DNA of 64,000 nucleotides, taken from Tigriopus japonicus. Lineage: Eukaryota; Arthropoda; Copepoda; Harpacticoida; Harpacticidae. Below are positions 34,020-45,938 of the stretch, piece by piece. The notes beneath the pieces are model-generated. The model saw nothing but the letters and a program-made list of their open reading frames with translations, was not told the DNA's origin and made no database searches. Positions within the stretch are counted from its first letter, which is position 1. Each line of letters begins with the position of its first letter. The DNA lies in contig JAAGOF010000244.1 in the NCBI GenBank assembly GCA_010645155.1, positions 102,900 through 166,899 on the forward strand. The letters run 5' to 3'. The translations under genes were made by a program, and so were the position numbers.

Positions 34020-34626
34020 CATGTTCTATAAATGATGGTCCATCCTCGAATTTCTTTTATTGTATTGTTGTGTCTTTTAGTTCAGGATAATTCAAGGCCA
34101 GGTAAGATATTCTTAGGTTGTTGAAGTTTTGTAATGGATGAGTGCGATAAAACTCCCCGTTTTGATCCGGGGGAGACTTTGTGGGGGGAATTTGGTTCTT
34201 AATCCCTTTTCAAGAGGAGTTTGCGTTCGCATTAAGGTCCATATAGAACAAAGAAAGAAGAAGTCCCCAGTGTCAAGAATTCGATCAAATGAAGAACAAA
34301 TTAAGATGACTTCAAAACATATCAGGTGTGCTTACCAGCAATGGATGGGCTCAATAATTTGATTTGCCTTTCGACTCAGTTAGCCCAAATTGGTGATCTG
34401 GCAGTCTGACCCGGATTATATGGACCCTCTCAAAGTCTTGATAATGAAATTCATCAAGATTGAATTGTGTGGATTTTTTCACTCAATCTGATTGTTAATT
34501 CCTGGACAAAGGGATCTAGGAACTAAGAGGATCAATCAAACCCTATCAAGCATGTAGAGCCTATCGCTGCAATGATAAGACATGATCCTCTGGTCCTGAA
34601 GGAACGTTAGCCCTAGTCCTGCGTGG

Positions 34627-35988
34627 TAGAGGTGGGCGAGAAGCCGGTGTCGGTGTCGAGGTGTCGACATCGACACCGGCCTTTTTGGATTTCGGTGTCA
34701 GTGTCGACACCAGGTTTCCGGTGTCGACGTTTTAAGGTTTCGTGAGTTTTTTCCGAAAGTTCCGCAAATCGCACAAAAATTACATTGAAAGGCTTGCAAA
34801 GCAGGGTATTGTGAAATGTAAACCTCTTTTCCCCTCTCTCCAATTTAAGTTTACCTACAATTTATTTTGATTTTTGTGAAGAATGTCTGGGTCTGTCCAG
34901 ACTGATCTCCGTGATGAATGTCTTGAAGTACAAATTTCAACTGACCTTGTCATAGGGAATACAATCATCATAATTGGCCTAGAAAAATGGATCTTTCTCC
35001 TTTCATATTTCAGTAACACTTAAATAAAACTTTTAAAGCACAATTTGATAATTAAGTTCAATGAAATTTAAATGCCTAGGTACCTAAACTGACAATATTG
35101 CAGATAACATTGTCCATAAGGAAATTTAACAATAAAGTGCAAAGAAATGTTAAATCACTTACATTCAACTATGTTTTTGGGGAATTTGAATAAAAATTTT
35201 GCTCATGCATTAAGCCAAGGACATCTTGATTAAGCAGACGAATAAACTTTTGATACTCAACATCACCATGGGTCTCCAAAGCGTTTGTCATTTCTTAAAT
35301 GGCTTTTCTACCTCAAAAACACTATGAAACCATTTCAAGCCGTTTAGTTTCCGCAATGTCATAAGCAGGTCCCGGGAAAACATTTGCTAAAAAGTGGCAA
35401 AGTATTTGATGCTCATTTTCTTCAAAAGGAACCAAATATTTGGAAAAAGAGCCATATATTCATAAATATTTAATACTAAGCCATTATCTGGCTTTTTTGT
35501 GTGCGTACACCAATCTATCAAATAAGTGTATCTAATTAGTTGTTGTTGGAGGCACACTTGACACAAACCGGATTTAACAATAGAAATTTCAATTTCCCCA
35601 ATAGATTTTTTCCTTTAAACAACCAAAATATTAGAAAAGTTTGGGAAATACTACGAAAATATATAATTCTGGACCCTACTTGTAAAAAATTCCAAACGGG
35701 AAAGTTATGTTGCTTACCCTTCATTTGAGGTTAAGGGCCACCAAAAAAGGTTGGAACTTGTTATGTATTTGATAAAACTTAGGATGATGATTTTTAAACC
35801 CCAAATTCTAATATGAATTACTGGTGTCGGTGTCGTTCTTGGTGTCGGTGTCGGCGTCGACACCAGCGGTGTCGACACCTCGGTGTCGATGGGAAACTTT
35901 GACACCGGTGTCGGTGTCAGTGTCGGTTTCAACCTTCCGGTGTCGGTGTCGGTGTCGAGGTCAAAATTGCCGGTGTCACCCATCCCTA
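34627..35988. mobile_element. hAT-type element with GTGTCG subterminal arrays
   Basis: Ends TAGAGGTGGGCGA and TCACCCATCCCTA are hAT-like (T-AGGGATGGG type). A perfect 8-bp duplication CTGCGTGG lies at 34619-34626 and 35989-35996. Clusters of GTGTCG/CGACAC occupy 34645-34730 and 35823-35970. The 1362-bp AT-rich interior has only short frames and no recognisable transposase. Confidence 0.85.
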
Positions 35989-35999
35989 CTGCGTGGTCC

Positions 36000-36830
36000 T
36001 GACCTTCTTGAGCCTCAAGACTTGAACATTTTCAATCAAATCCACAATCCAGGATTTAATCCCCATGTTTTTCACTCATTTTGTCTCAAGGACGTCGTGA
36101 TTGCCTTTGTTCCAATTCTAATCCGGATCAGATGGCTGATCTGATCCAGAACCATCAAAAGTGCCCTTCAATAGTTATAGCCAACAACATCTCCAACTTG
36201 GACTCCATCTTGTTACAAAATGAGACTATTCTTGTTCCTCCATTTTCCCATGGAAATGGTTCCTGCCTTGTGGAGGTGTTGAAGAGGATGGAAGAGGGGT
36301 AACCCTCCAGATTTCACCACAGATAATTCTATTTAGCATTGTTTCACAGAAGTTGGACTAATGGGTGAAGCAAGATACCATCTATGTATTTTCCTGATTG
36401 CTATGAGGACTAAAATCCTTCGGAGAGCTCAATGTCAAAAGTTCATGAGACGAGTAAAAAGAGTGCTGGGACCTCTAAAATCAAGTTGAAGAACAATCAG
36501 TCAAAAAATATTATCACGAAAAGTTTGACTGAATTCTTTCAAGATGCATGTTCAATAGTTTTAGTCGTTAATAAGGAATAAATGACGTTGTGTCAAAATA
36601 TAGCCTCGGCCTCATACCGTTTTTTCAAAAATCGGAGTTCGTGTCCACCCCTTTCAGGGGTTCCTGATCTAGTCAATAAAGAGGTCAAACTACTTTAGTC
36701 TCATCATGGCTTAACATGGCGCGGTCGTAAAAGAATTCCTGCACTCTTCTCTTGGTACTCCATCATTTACACCTTGGATACCATCTCTTCCATCTGGATT
36801 ATTCCGCCACATCCGGTCCGTTCCATCACT
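36000..36830. other. Intergenic, nothing recognised
   Basis: Short overlapping frames only. No TIR/TSD element or exon set was seen. The Gag-like ORF begins at 36917, and no 5' LTR could be matched to its putative 3' LTR. Confidence 0.4.
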
Positions 36831-36916
36831 TTTTAAGTGCTGGATCCTTTTGCCGGAAACTCCTCCAGTGGACCCTTTCATCCACACTCCACTTCATCAT
36901 CCTGTGCGTTTGAGCT

Positions 36917-37966
36917 ATGGATTCCACTAAGAAGACCCTTGTTACCAAGAAAGGAACCTTCACCTGGCACTTGGCATCCTGTGAGACTTTTCTTTCCAAC
37001 GTCGAGTCGATGGATCTTTCTGAATTGGAAATGTCGATGTCGGAGAAGATTGAAAATATGTTCAAAAAGGTGGAAACTTCTTTCGATACCCTTGAAGAAT
37101 TTTTGGATTCCGCTAGCGATAGTCTCGATAAGAAGATCCTTAACAAGGAGATCACATCGCTCAACGAATTCTCGGGAGACACGAACAAACTCCAGGAGAG
37201 GATTTTGGCCATTTCATCGCGCATCCGAATTCAAGTTGGAAGAATTGCTATCCCAACATCACCTTCATCCTCTGCTTTCACGTTCGCCAAAATTAATATC
37301 GCTATGCTATCCTCTTGCACTCTCGCTGAATTCCGTTCGTGGAATACCAGTTTCTCTCTCTTCTATTCTTCTAATCACATAAACACTTTTCCCCTTCCTG
37401 AACAACAGGGTTATCTTCGTTCATGTTTAGAATTGAAACTTCAGCAGATGCTTAACACAAAGATTGAGGACGATACACCTATTTTTGGCGATGATGGCTG
37501 TATTTCACGATTGAGAAGTATCTTTGTTCAACACATTCCTCTTCTGACCAAACGTTACAACTTCTTCAGATGCGATCAACAACCAGGTGAGAAATTCATT
37601 GACTGGTATCTTCGTCTCCAACTTAAGGGCCAGGAAGCTGAACTCTCCACCATGGTGGAAGATGATCTCTTCATTTTGAGATTGGTCACTGGCACCTCTG
37701 ATCGTCGATTACGTGAAGAGTTTCTTCGCCAAGCTAATCCAACCCGTGATCTTCTTCATCGCACGGCAATGGCCTGGGAATCCGCCCACATCGTGGAAAC
37801 CTCATTATCGTCATGTCCCAGAGCTCCCACCATCGCCGCCGTCTCTTCATATAAGAAATCGAAGTCTGGAAAGAAGGGCAAATCTTTCTCTGATCAAAAA
37901 ATGCCCTCATCAAAGATTGCTCCTCGTCGCAGTGAACGGATCAAGAAGCGCGTCACTTTCGCTTAA
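36917..37966 (+). CDS. Retrotransposon Gag-like protein, intact 349-codon ORF
   Basis: No zinc knuckle is present. The N-terminal half is acidic and helical (SEKIENMFKKVETSFDTLEEF, a likely coiled coil). The central part (about residues 125-270) has the layout of a Ty3/Gypsy capsid: FRSWNTSFSLFYSS, then KLQQMLNT, QQPGEKFIDWYLRLQ, LFILRLVTGTSDRRLREEFL. The C-terminus is short and very basic (KKSKSGKKGKS ... RRSERIKKRVTFA). A G-run and a TGATAG start of a possible LTR follow at 37999-38008, and no pol is present. It could be a gag-only derivative or a domesticated gag; transcription data would decide. Confidence 0.6.
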   Translation: MDSTKKTLVTKKGTFTWHLASCETFLSNVESMDLSELEMSMSEKIENMFKKVETSFDTLEEFLDSASDSLDKKILNKEITSLNEFSGDTNKLQERILAISSRIRIQVGRIAIPTSPSSSAFTFAKINIAMLSSCTLAEFRSWNTSFSLFYSSNHINTFPLPEQQGYLRSCLELKLQQMLNTKIEDDTPIFGDDGCISRLRSIFVQHIPLLTKRYNFFRCDQQPGEKFIDWYLRLQLKGQEAELSTMVEDDLFILRLVTGTSDRRLREEFLRQANPTRDLLHRTAMAWESAHIVETSLSSCPRAPTIAAVSSYKKSKSGKKGKSFSDQKMPSSKIAPRRSERIKKRVTFA

Positions 37967-37998
37967 CCCTAGTGATAAACGTTTTGCTCTGCCATCTT

Positions 37999-38007
37999 GA
38001 GGGGGGT
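37999..38007 (+). other. Polypurine tract and possible LTR start
   Basis: GAGGGGGGT is followed directly by TGATAGATCTTG, 33 bp after the Gag-like stop codon. This is the usual polypurine tract/LTR junction. No second copy of the TGATAG... sequence was found in the window. Confidence 0.35.
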
Positions 38008-38009
38008 TG

Positions 38010-39770
38010 ATAGATCTTGTACTTGATTGATATTTATTGCACTGTCTTCTATCTTGTTCTCTCCTCACTATTTCTCCCTAACCGGTTTCTTCCTCTACTT
38101 CCACATCGTTCGATTTCCTTCCAGAGTCAGTCTTGAATATACGTTCTTATGAAGCACTTGGCTCCGCACATGATTACTTAACAACCTATAACATGCCATA
38201 AGCAACATTCAAAGGCAACCGAATCAAAGAATTTACTACTTTAAGGTGGTTACTCGTTATCAAATCCATAGACCTCTAGAGAAATGGACGTTGGTCGGAA
38301 GCCAGATTTGATTTTGCCTGACCGAGAGCAGGCCGATCGAAATGCAATGTAAGTGCTGGAATAATTTCTTAAAATAATGAATGAAACATTTCTTTTCAAA
38401 CCAAAGGATCATGTAAGAGTTATAAGTGCATGACTGGTTCAACCATTCATGCACAAATGGTCAAAAAGTAAGTTATACAATTATATTGTAAACTGTGTAA
38501 ATGACACTCCAGGCTTACTTCTGTTTAAGTTGCTACTCTTGCTAATAATTTTATCAGTGTTTAGGACACCTGTAAAAACAACTTGTGGGATCTCCTTTGT
38601 GGCAAAAGAATTTCCAACCTATGATCATGTAAAGATGTTTCAAATGCACAAAACTTGACTTAAAGTTTGCATTGAAATATGTTTCAAGTGGGTAGTTATA
38701 GTCCCGAGGGCAGACTTGTCTAGAAATGCTTTCCCCAATAAATTATAAGTACATTGTTGCAAGTGCTTGATTGGTTCAAACTATCATTACTTTGTTTGAT
38801 CTTTCCTTCCTTCAATTGATTTGTCTGGGGGCATCTCAAATTCCACCAACTTGACAGAAATAAGTCGAGTCAGAAGGGTTTTAATTAAAGGCATAACGAT
38901 GGTTTTGAATGTCCCGCTTAGTTTCCAAATGCGACACGCTGATATTAGAAGACCATAGAGGTCTTTAGTGTGGAGATACTAGAGCAGGCCGGTCGTGAAA
39001 TTTCATTGTGAGCAGCGAGGGCCGTTTATCATCAGCGACTAGTTGAAACTTGCCCAAACAAACGTATTCGTAGAAGGGAAATTTTTGAAAAACATAAGTT
39101 TTTTGGCCATGTGGCCTCCTGACGAATCCTAACTCATCGGACGAGCAAAAATAGTTTCCACGAAACCTGCCTCTTCATCTACTTCCAAGGGAAGAAACAA
39201 TTCCTTCGTCATTCCCATTTCTTCCTCCGACCTCTTCACAACTTCCTCCTCTATCTCCAGGGTGGGTACCACTAATAAACTTTTACTTCTTTATGTATGT
39301 TATACCTACATATCTACTGTCTAAATATATTCAGGTTTTGGCACTCAATCTGGCGTTCCTTGGGATTCTTTACCTCCTGTCTACGCTTTGCTTCCCCCAA
39401 ATTATGCCAAGGTGCTCAATGAAGATGAAAATTTGATTCACAGGCATTAGCTCACGCAATTGAAGAATTTGGCATAGAAAATATGTCTAGCGCACTTCCA
39501 TTTGTTTTATGATTTTCCACTTGTTTGGGCAAGTATTTCACGATATTCTTCGGAAATATTTGCCTTTTCACGCAACTTATGGGCAACTTTGGCCAGTATC
39601 AGATAGAAACAAGGCAGACAAAATGACGACAATGGCCTTTCTATAGACCTCTATGGAGAAGACAATCAAGCTAGTTGCCAACACATTGGTCATTCTGAAT
39701 TATTTAGCGGGACGATTTCCCAAAAAGTCTTCTACGGAATGAATCAACCTGGGAAGTGGTGGATGGGAAT
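38010..39770. other. Intergenic, nothing firmly recognised
   Basis: Only short frames. Blocks mentioning TAGACCTCTA and GAGCAGGCCG(A/G)TCG recur near 38270, 38330, 38960 and 39640, hinting at fragments of a further repeat family. Confidence 0.35.
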
Positions 39771-39781
39771 GGTTAGACATG

Positions 39782-41706
39782 GGCGCGCGGTAAATAGGTC
39801 ACAGTAAAAAGATCACCGTAAAACGGTCACGGTAAAAAGGTCACAAGGTAAAACGGTCACGGTAAAAGGGTCACGAGGTAAATAGGTCACGGTAAAAAGG
39901 TCACGAGGTAAAAAGGTCACGGTAAAGAGGTCACAAGGTAAATAGGTCACAGTTAATAGGTCATGGTAAAAAGGTCACGGTAAGAAAGTCACAAGGTAAG
40001 AAATACAAAAGCAGAAAAAGGTACAATGTAACTTCAAATTGAAATGATATTCAAAAAATGTTGTTGAGCACATGGACTGTATGCCAAACAATCCATGTAC
40101 AGTTGCCAGTACAGTTTTAATTCTTTAAATCTTCTCTGGCTTTGACGAAAAAATATTTTTTCGACAAATATTGTACAAAATCATTGACATTTATCACCAA
40201 TAACATATTTTTACGATTAAGAAAAATAAGCCCAGCCCCACAAATGATTGTAAAAAATATGAAAATGGTGAAGGTGTTCACCACATACATTGCATGTACA
40301 ATTGTCATGAGGTAAGATGTGGAATTCATTTTTACTACAAGTCAGATGATGGTCACTGTCTAAAACTTCCCTTGCCAGCTGAAACTGGGGAGCAAATATC
40401 GAGTTGCTTTGGCTTTTACAGTTGTGATACCTAATCCAGAACGTTGGGAAATTCTGGCTCTTTTGTATATCAGTTCTTGGAACAAAGAGAAATCGTATTT
40501 TAGCACTAGTAAAATGCAAAAAGCACTGAATTCATGGAGTGGGAAGCTAGCAATGAGAATTATGATTTCAAGCAGAAACAAACCATTTGCGTTCTTCTGC
40601 AAATGAAACTGGCTTGCATTGAGAAGAACACGTATTTCAAATTTCAGCCCAATCGAATGCCGGAGTGAAAAGTTATGCCTTGTCAAACTTATGCACTGAA
40701 GAGAGCAAAGAATGAATGAACTCGCCCTTTTGTGGTAAAACGATTACCACAAAAGGGCTAGTTCACTCATTCTCGGGAGGATTTGCACTGAGCTTTGAGA
40801 GAGCATAAGTTTTGACTCCGACGTTTGCTTGAGCTGAAAATTGAAGTACGTAGTGCACTCGACAAAAGAAAGGTCTTCCTCAGTCTTGACCATTGACCAC
40901 ACAAACAAGTCCAGGGGTTTCAGGTTTGGCGAGGACGGGGGCTACTTAAATTTGGCTCAGAAGCCGTCTATATCACTATCTCACCGGTTCCTAAACTGGG
41001 GGCTGTGAAGGATTTTTGAAAATTGATAATGCTTGTAAATAATTTTGAATATTGATACTTATCAGTCCTTCTTAACTATGCTTCAAAACAATTTTATTGT
41101 TTTTGAAAACCAAGAACCCTACAGTGAAGGTGTCACGTACCACAAGAGGAATTTTTAGAGGAAAGCATGGATTTAAATTGCAGTCTCAATTTCCAGGTTT
41201 AATCAACTGAATTTTCAATTGTCACTCACCTTAGTGCTTTCAGTTCCATTGCTTGGTTTGGTATCTTTAAAGCGGAGTCTCAGCAGAGTCCTTATTATTC
41301 TATTTTGAATTGTTATTGAATTGAGTTGCGACCACACCAACTTCAATTTTTGGTGTTAAATTTTGAATAATAACAACTGCAAATTACCTAAAACCTTTGT
41401 TAAAGAGACACTCCTTGCTATTTGATTTGCTGAATTATTTGTTGCTTTTTAGTGTCATACTGATGTTTTTTTAACGTCCAGTTAATCCAGTGATTGATAA
41501 ATCGTCTAAACCTCAGTTATAGTATGATGTTCAGCCCAACAACATTATGTGTGTGCAATGATTGCAAGACCTTTTCCTCGTGTGACCTTTTTACTGTGAC
41601 CTATTTACCGTGTGAGCTTTTTTCTGTGACCTATTTACCGTGAGACCTTTTTACTGTGACCTTTTTACCTATGACCGTTTTGCTTGTGACCTTTTTACCG
41701 ACAATC
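39782..41706. mobile_element. Element with mirrored GGTAAAAAGGTCAC arrays at both ends
   Basis: The left end carries about 15 units of GGTAAAAAGGTCACA-type repeats (39786-40000). The right end carries about 8 inverted units GTGACCTTTTTACC (41576-41700). The terminal blocks CGGTAAATAGGTCAC and GTGACCTTTTTACCG pair. AGACATG flanks both sides (39775-39781 and 41707-41713), extendable to 8 bp with one mismatch. The 1.9-kb interior is non-coding and contains foldback copy 3. The design resembles the hAT-type elements at 15984 and 34627. Confidence 0.75.
40521..40880. mobile_element. Foldback element, copy 3, right arm partial
   Basis: Matches copies 1 and 2: AAGCACTGAATTC, AGAATTATGATTTC, GCGTTCTTCTGCAAA, CGTATTTCAAATTTCAGCCC, a central CGCCCTTTTGTGGTAAAACG / ACCACAAAAGGGC palindrome and the inverted GAGCTGAAAATTGAAGTACG. 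It sits inside the array-flanked element. Confidence 0.7.
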
Positions 41707-41713
41707 AGACATG

Positions 41714-42190
41714 ACCCACGTCTTTTTGGGATCCCAACCTTCTTTACCTTGCTTAAAGTGACCTGGAAGTGCAAGTTACTTATGTGAGCATTTGACCAAA
41801 TACAAAAATGGAAATGTCACCTTCTTTTGACTTCTTTTGACTTTGTGAGCAACATGTGAAAACAGAGGCCTTGTCAAGAAGATCACATACATCTTTGGTT
41901 ATTTCCTTACTTGGTTCAAGCCTGGTACAAGTAACCTTGTGAAGAATAAAAGCATATGATAGAAAAGAGATTGGATGTATTTAATGACTTGCAAAGTTTC
42001 TGGGTTTGGAAACAATCTAGAAAAGACAACACACTTTACCATGAGAAATCAAAGACCAAGATTAATCCCAGTGGCAAAACGAAGGCACTGGGTCATCAAA
42101 ACCATCAAATTTTCAAATTTTTTATTGTAAGAACCACTCATTACGTGGTCATTGTCATTTATTTTGTCTCAAAATAAAATTCAATCATAT
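41714..42190. other. Intergenic
   Basis: Only a 73-codon frame without recognisable features (41956-42177). It runs directly into the poly(T) start of an inverted LINE-A copy. Confidence 0.4.
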
Positions 42191-42195
42191 CTTTA

Positions 42196-43138
42196 TTTTT
42201 TTTTTGAGGGGGGGGGGCGGATTTTTCAATACCGCTACAAGGAATGGGATTCCCTGTAAAGAGAGTTAATCATTATTATAGTTTCAATAATTAATGTTTA
42301 TATGAAATTTGATCTACCAATGAGTTACTGTTGGCAGATCTGTACAACCCTTGAATAGTGGGTTGGTTAGGAATAGTATTCAAAAATTTGTCTAATCCTG
42401 CCTTAAATGCTGTTAGAGGATCAGCTCCTACATATTCCCGACGAAGGCAAATAGGCAACAAATTGAACAATGAAGGAGCCCGATAAAGAAGAGAGGAGGA
42501 CTTCATTGTTCGAACTAGCCTTGATTCCTTAGGATTTGGAGGTGCTCTCAGAGCGCACGTAAAACCTCTACGATCGCTACAACTGATCTCAAAGCCTGGG
42601 TTAGGACAAAGCCCATGAATGCTCTTGAAAACATACAGTTTCAGATACCTTTCATACCTTCTCTGAGTACTCTACATCCCTAACTTCTAGAGCCTCTCCC
42701 AATACGAGAGCTCTCTCATTCCTGCGATGTTCCTAGTAAAACATCTTTGGACCTGCTCGACCTTTTGCAAACCTGCTGAACTCATTGGAGCCCAAATGGG
42801 CGAGGCATATTCAAGATGCGGCTGAACAATCGACTTGTACAGAGTTAGCATTGTAATACTATCTCTGGACTTGAAAGTGCGATAGATCCAGCCGCACGTT
42901 TGAAATGCCTTCCCCACTTTCAACTGGATATGCTCATCAAACTTTCCATCATCTTGGACGACAACTCCCAAATCTTTCATGGACGATACCTGCTCAATAT
43001 CACAACCTCCATTGTCTTTGAGTGGAACATCTAATTTTGACGCCCCATACGTCATTGTGCGGAATTTCATCCCGTCCAATGCCATGTTACTCTCGCCAAC
43101 CCAAGAGTAGACCTTCTCCAAGTCCTCAACTAAACATC
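42196..43138 (-). pseudogene. LINE-A copy 4 with intact 3' tail
   Basis: Minus strand. The 5' truncation point is near 43138 (CLVEDLEKVYSW). The frame runs through RTMTYGASKLDVPL, YKSIVQPHLEYASPIW and VQRCFTRN, with in-frame stops around 42675-42690, then LLPICLRREYVG. The 3' end is GGGAATCCCATTCCTTGTAG, then CGGTATTGAAAAATCCGC, a C-run and an A-run (complement of the T-run at 42196-42213). Nucleotide identity to copy 3 is high, so the family moved fairly recently. Confidence 0.85.
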
Positions 43139-43139
43139 C

Positions 43140-44985
43140 TCTACTTGTGTTCTTATTTTTTTGGGCTAAGCTTTGAACAGATTGTTTCAATTAGTAAAAA
43201 AGAAGTTGAAATCCCAATGATGGAACTTCTTTATTTTCGATAGTTGATTTTAGATTATGTAACCAGGCTTGTGACGAAGTTTTTACAAAAAATTGATTAA
43301 AGGAGCAAAGTTGATACATTGCACCAACTTCCAACAAATTACCAGAACACCATTTACGGTTCGAGAACAATTGTAATCTCGGTAGAGGCAAATTCATTTC
43401 ATGAGTTCCACTTGATGATCTGACCAGTGTGACCTTTTGCATTGTAAAAAATCACACCTAATGTCCAGCTCTTTCTTTGAAGTTATCAAAACTACAGTAA
43501 AAAAAGTAAATAAAATGAAAGATTATGGAGGGGTTTGGTGACTTAAATTTCATTCAGACTTCGACTCGAAAACAACTTCTCGCCATCATTGCCTTAAAAA
43601 GTAGTCTCCATTGCTTTATAAAATGCCTTGAATTTTACTTGTTTGTTTTGCTCTTAAGCATACAAACAAATTTATTAAAATGAGATCAGCAGGCATGAAC
43701 GCCTTTTGATTCAAGTTGTTTTTATATATACTTAGGTTTTTAATGTTTTGTCCCAGGGTGAAGTTAGTGAAACATGGGTAAATTGACTAACTGGTCACCT
43801 TTACTTCGAACAGAGGTCATTGATCGTGAATGGTCATGTGAAATTCAAAGATGAAGCAATCCACAAAAAATCCTATTTTTGGAAAAAGTACCGGAAACTG
43901 CCCACGGCCTATTTTTTCCAAGGTACCATCATAATTGCATAGCTCTCAAGAGTAAGATGACAGCAAAAAAATTCTTTGGCGAGCTAACTCAAATACCTCG
44001 GTACATAACAGACCACCGTGGACACGATAAAGCTCAAATGCAGACTGCTTCATTAAGCAAAGGGATATATGATAGAAAGCAAGCAAGGCTGTCTAGCTAT
44101 GATTTATGGATCTAAACCAAATTTCAATTTAGCAATTTCTGACTAAATAATTCCGAATACTTGTTTTCGCATCTGATATTTTTCGGATTAATTATTATTC
44201 TGTTTTGCGCATTATTTACCAAATTTCCGAATAATCTTTTCTCCAACTTTTTACGACTAAAAGGGATGGCATTACATGTTCTTGTTATTGTTTTTGCTAA
44301 AGTTGTAAATCATTTCTCCCGAAATTTAGCCTTTTTTACACTTGTAGCCACCCTAATTGTATCTCAAACAAGCTAGTAGTTAAAATACACTCAACACGCT
44401 ACATACACGTTTAAGTAAGAGCAAGTGCTTCTTGGGAGGAGGCAACTTGTTCCATGTTGTGATAGGATATTTCGAGAAGTAATAACGACTAAAAGGTGGG
44501 AAAAAGGAGTTGGTGCCGGGGTGGGCAACTCCCATAAAGCCACTGAAACGGCAATGCCAGGATTCAATGGAGATGTTTAGAGACCGGGAAAAAATGTTGG
44601 AAAAACGTCCAAAAAATGTCATTAAAATGTCAGGAAAAAGGGCAAAAAAATTTGAAATATAGGGCAAAAAGGGCAAAAAATGTTGAAATTTAGAGCAAAA
44701 AGAGCAAAAAAATGTTAAAAATTAGGGCAAAAAAGTCAACGAAATGTGTGAGAAATGGGACTAGATGCGTGGAGGACTTGAGAAGACTACTTAAGACAGT
44801 TAAACCAGCCATCTGAAGGAAATAATGCCGTCAAAACTCTAGCTTAAAAAAACGGGAGGTTGCGCTTCACATAGCGGGGTGTTTTTATAAGCTAGACGTC
44901 AAAACAGTTTATCTTATAAATCAGATAGCACATTCAGACCCTTCGAAAGGCAATAGATTTTTAAGTCTGAGTAAATAATGGCAAC
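43140..44985. other. Intergenic, nothing firmly recognised
   Basis: Short frames at 43191-43442, 43879-44115, 44161-44376 and 44380-44676 have no recognisable motifs. Around 44640-44730 there are imperfect GGGCAAAAA... repeats. No TIR/TSD pair was found. Confidence 0.35.
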
Positions 44986-44990
44986 AGTGC

Positions 44991-45127
44991 TCGCATGATC
45001 GTATCGAGTGGTAAAGAGAGAACGAGTTCACTGATCAAGTGGTAAGACGGAAGTGTATTTCTGTATGTCAAAAGCTCACAAGTAAACGGCAGAATTGCTT
45101 ACGCAAGGTAATCATGACATCAATACA
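44991..45127 (-). repeat. Gypsy 3' LTR
   Basis: 137 bp, base-for-base the same as 51509..51645 by eye. On the minus strand it starts TGTATTGATG and ends GATCATGCGA, and is preceded by the polypurine tract at 45128-45140. Confidence 0.92.
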
Positions 45128-45187
45128 ACTCCCCTTTTTAAATATGAAGGACTCTGAATATATATAAACATTCCAATAAACATAAAT

Positions 45188-45576
45188 TCACAATTGTAAA
45201 CGGTCAACTGGACGTTTATCTCGAATCGATCGTCTCGGAAGCTCTTCTTTGACATCCACCGAACCACCATCAACAAAATCACGGGGGGTTTGGCGAAGGA
45301 ATCGAAGATTCCGTTCCGTCGTTCGACCTGACGGGAAACGGATGAGGTACCGTCGAGGTTGCTTATTGTCCACAACAATACCATGTCGATCCCATCGTCG
45401 CGTGGTTGGATTTTGAACGAGGACCGATTGCCCAAGGGGAAGCTTCTTCCGAGCTCTAGTGGTTCGATCATAATACGCCTTGCGAATAGCATCATCTTGA
45501 AGGCGTTTGGCATCAGCTTGCTCAGACGAGATCTGAAACTCAGGTAAAAAGGCTTTGCTATGAATCGGTAATTTTG
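45188..45576 (-). CDS. Gypsy integrase C-terminal tail
   Basis: The open frame 45616-45188 begins inside the MITE. The element's own part, from about 45576, reads HSKAFLPEFQISSEQADAK and then RAYYDRTTRARKKLPLGQSV, DRHGIVV and RRYLIRF, a usual chromodomain-free integrase tail. It is separated from the integrase core only by the 362-bp MITE and its 9-bp duplication, and both parts lie in the same frame across it. Confidence 0.82.
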
Positions 45577-45938
45577 TATGGCCCCTGAATGTCTTCCGAT
45601 CTGGGAGATGAGTCATACCGTCATAGATATGGACAAAATATTGACAGGAGGAGCAAAGATAATCTGAACTAAACTTAAACTTAAACCTAACCTAACCTAA
45701 CCTAACCTAACCTAACCTAACCTAAACATACCTAAAAATATAGAAAAACAAACAACATTTACTGAAAAACGTTTGAAACAAAAACCCTCGTGGAGGCGCG
45801 AACCCCAACTCGCTATGCAGTAAGCACGAGTGCTAGCTCTGAGCCACCACGATCTGTTGTTACTGAGAGGGGTATTTGTGGTTTATCTAGTGCTGCAGAT
45901 GAGTCGCCTCCCAGATCGGAAGTTAGTTAGGGCCGATA
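45577..45938. mobile_element. MITE with ~40-bp TIRs, 9-bp TSD, TTAGG repeats and tRNA-like part (copy 1)
   Basis: Ends TATGGCCCCTGAATGTCTTC and, in reverse complement, TATCGGCCCTAACTAACTTC match at 31 of 40 positions, including CTTCCGATCTGGGAG. GTAATTTTG is duplicated exactly at 45568-45576 and 45939-45947. A 9-bp duplication with long TIRs suggests a Mutator-like (MULE) origin. Inside are eight CCTAA units (45686-45725) and a tRNA-like segment with a B-box GGTTCGCGCC (45795-45804, minus) and an A-box-like TGGCTCAGAGCTAGCA (45831-45846, minus). It splits the Gypsy integrase. Confidence 0.87.

Noticed and set aside
45686..45725. CCTAA array as a true telomere or a chromosome-fusion scar
   Set aside because: Only eight units, inside an element with TIRs and a 9-bp target duplication, and repeated in the second copy of that element.
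45905..45930. AGATCGGAAG, identical to the start of a common sequencing adapter
   Set aside because: It lies within the TIR in both ends of copy 1 and in copy 2, continues in non-adapter sequence, and is bounded by TSDs, so it is genomic.
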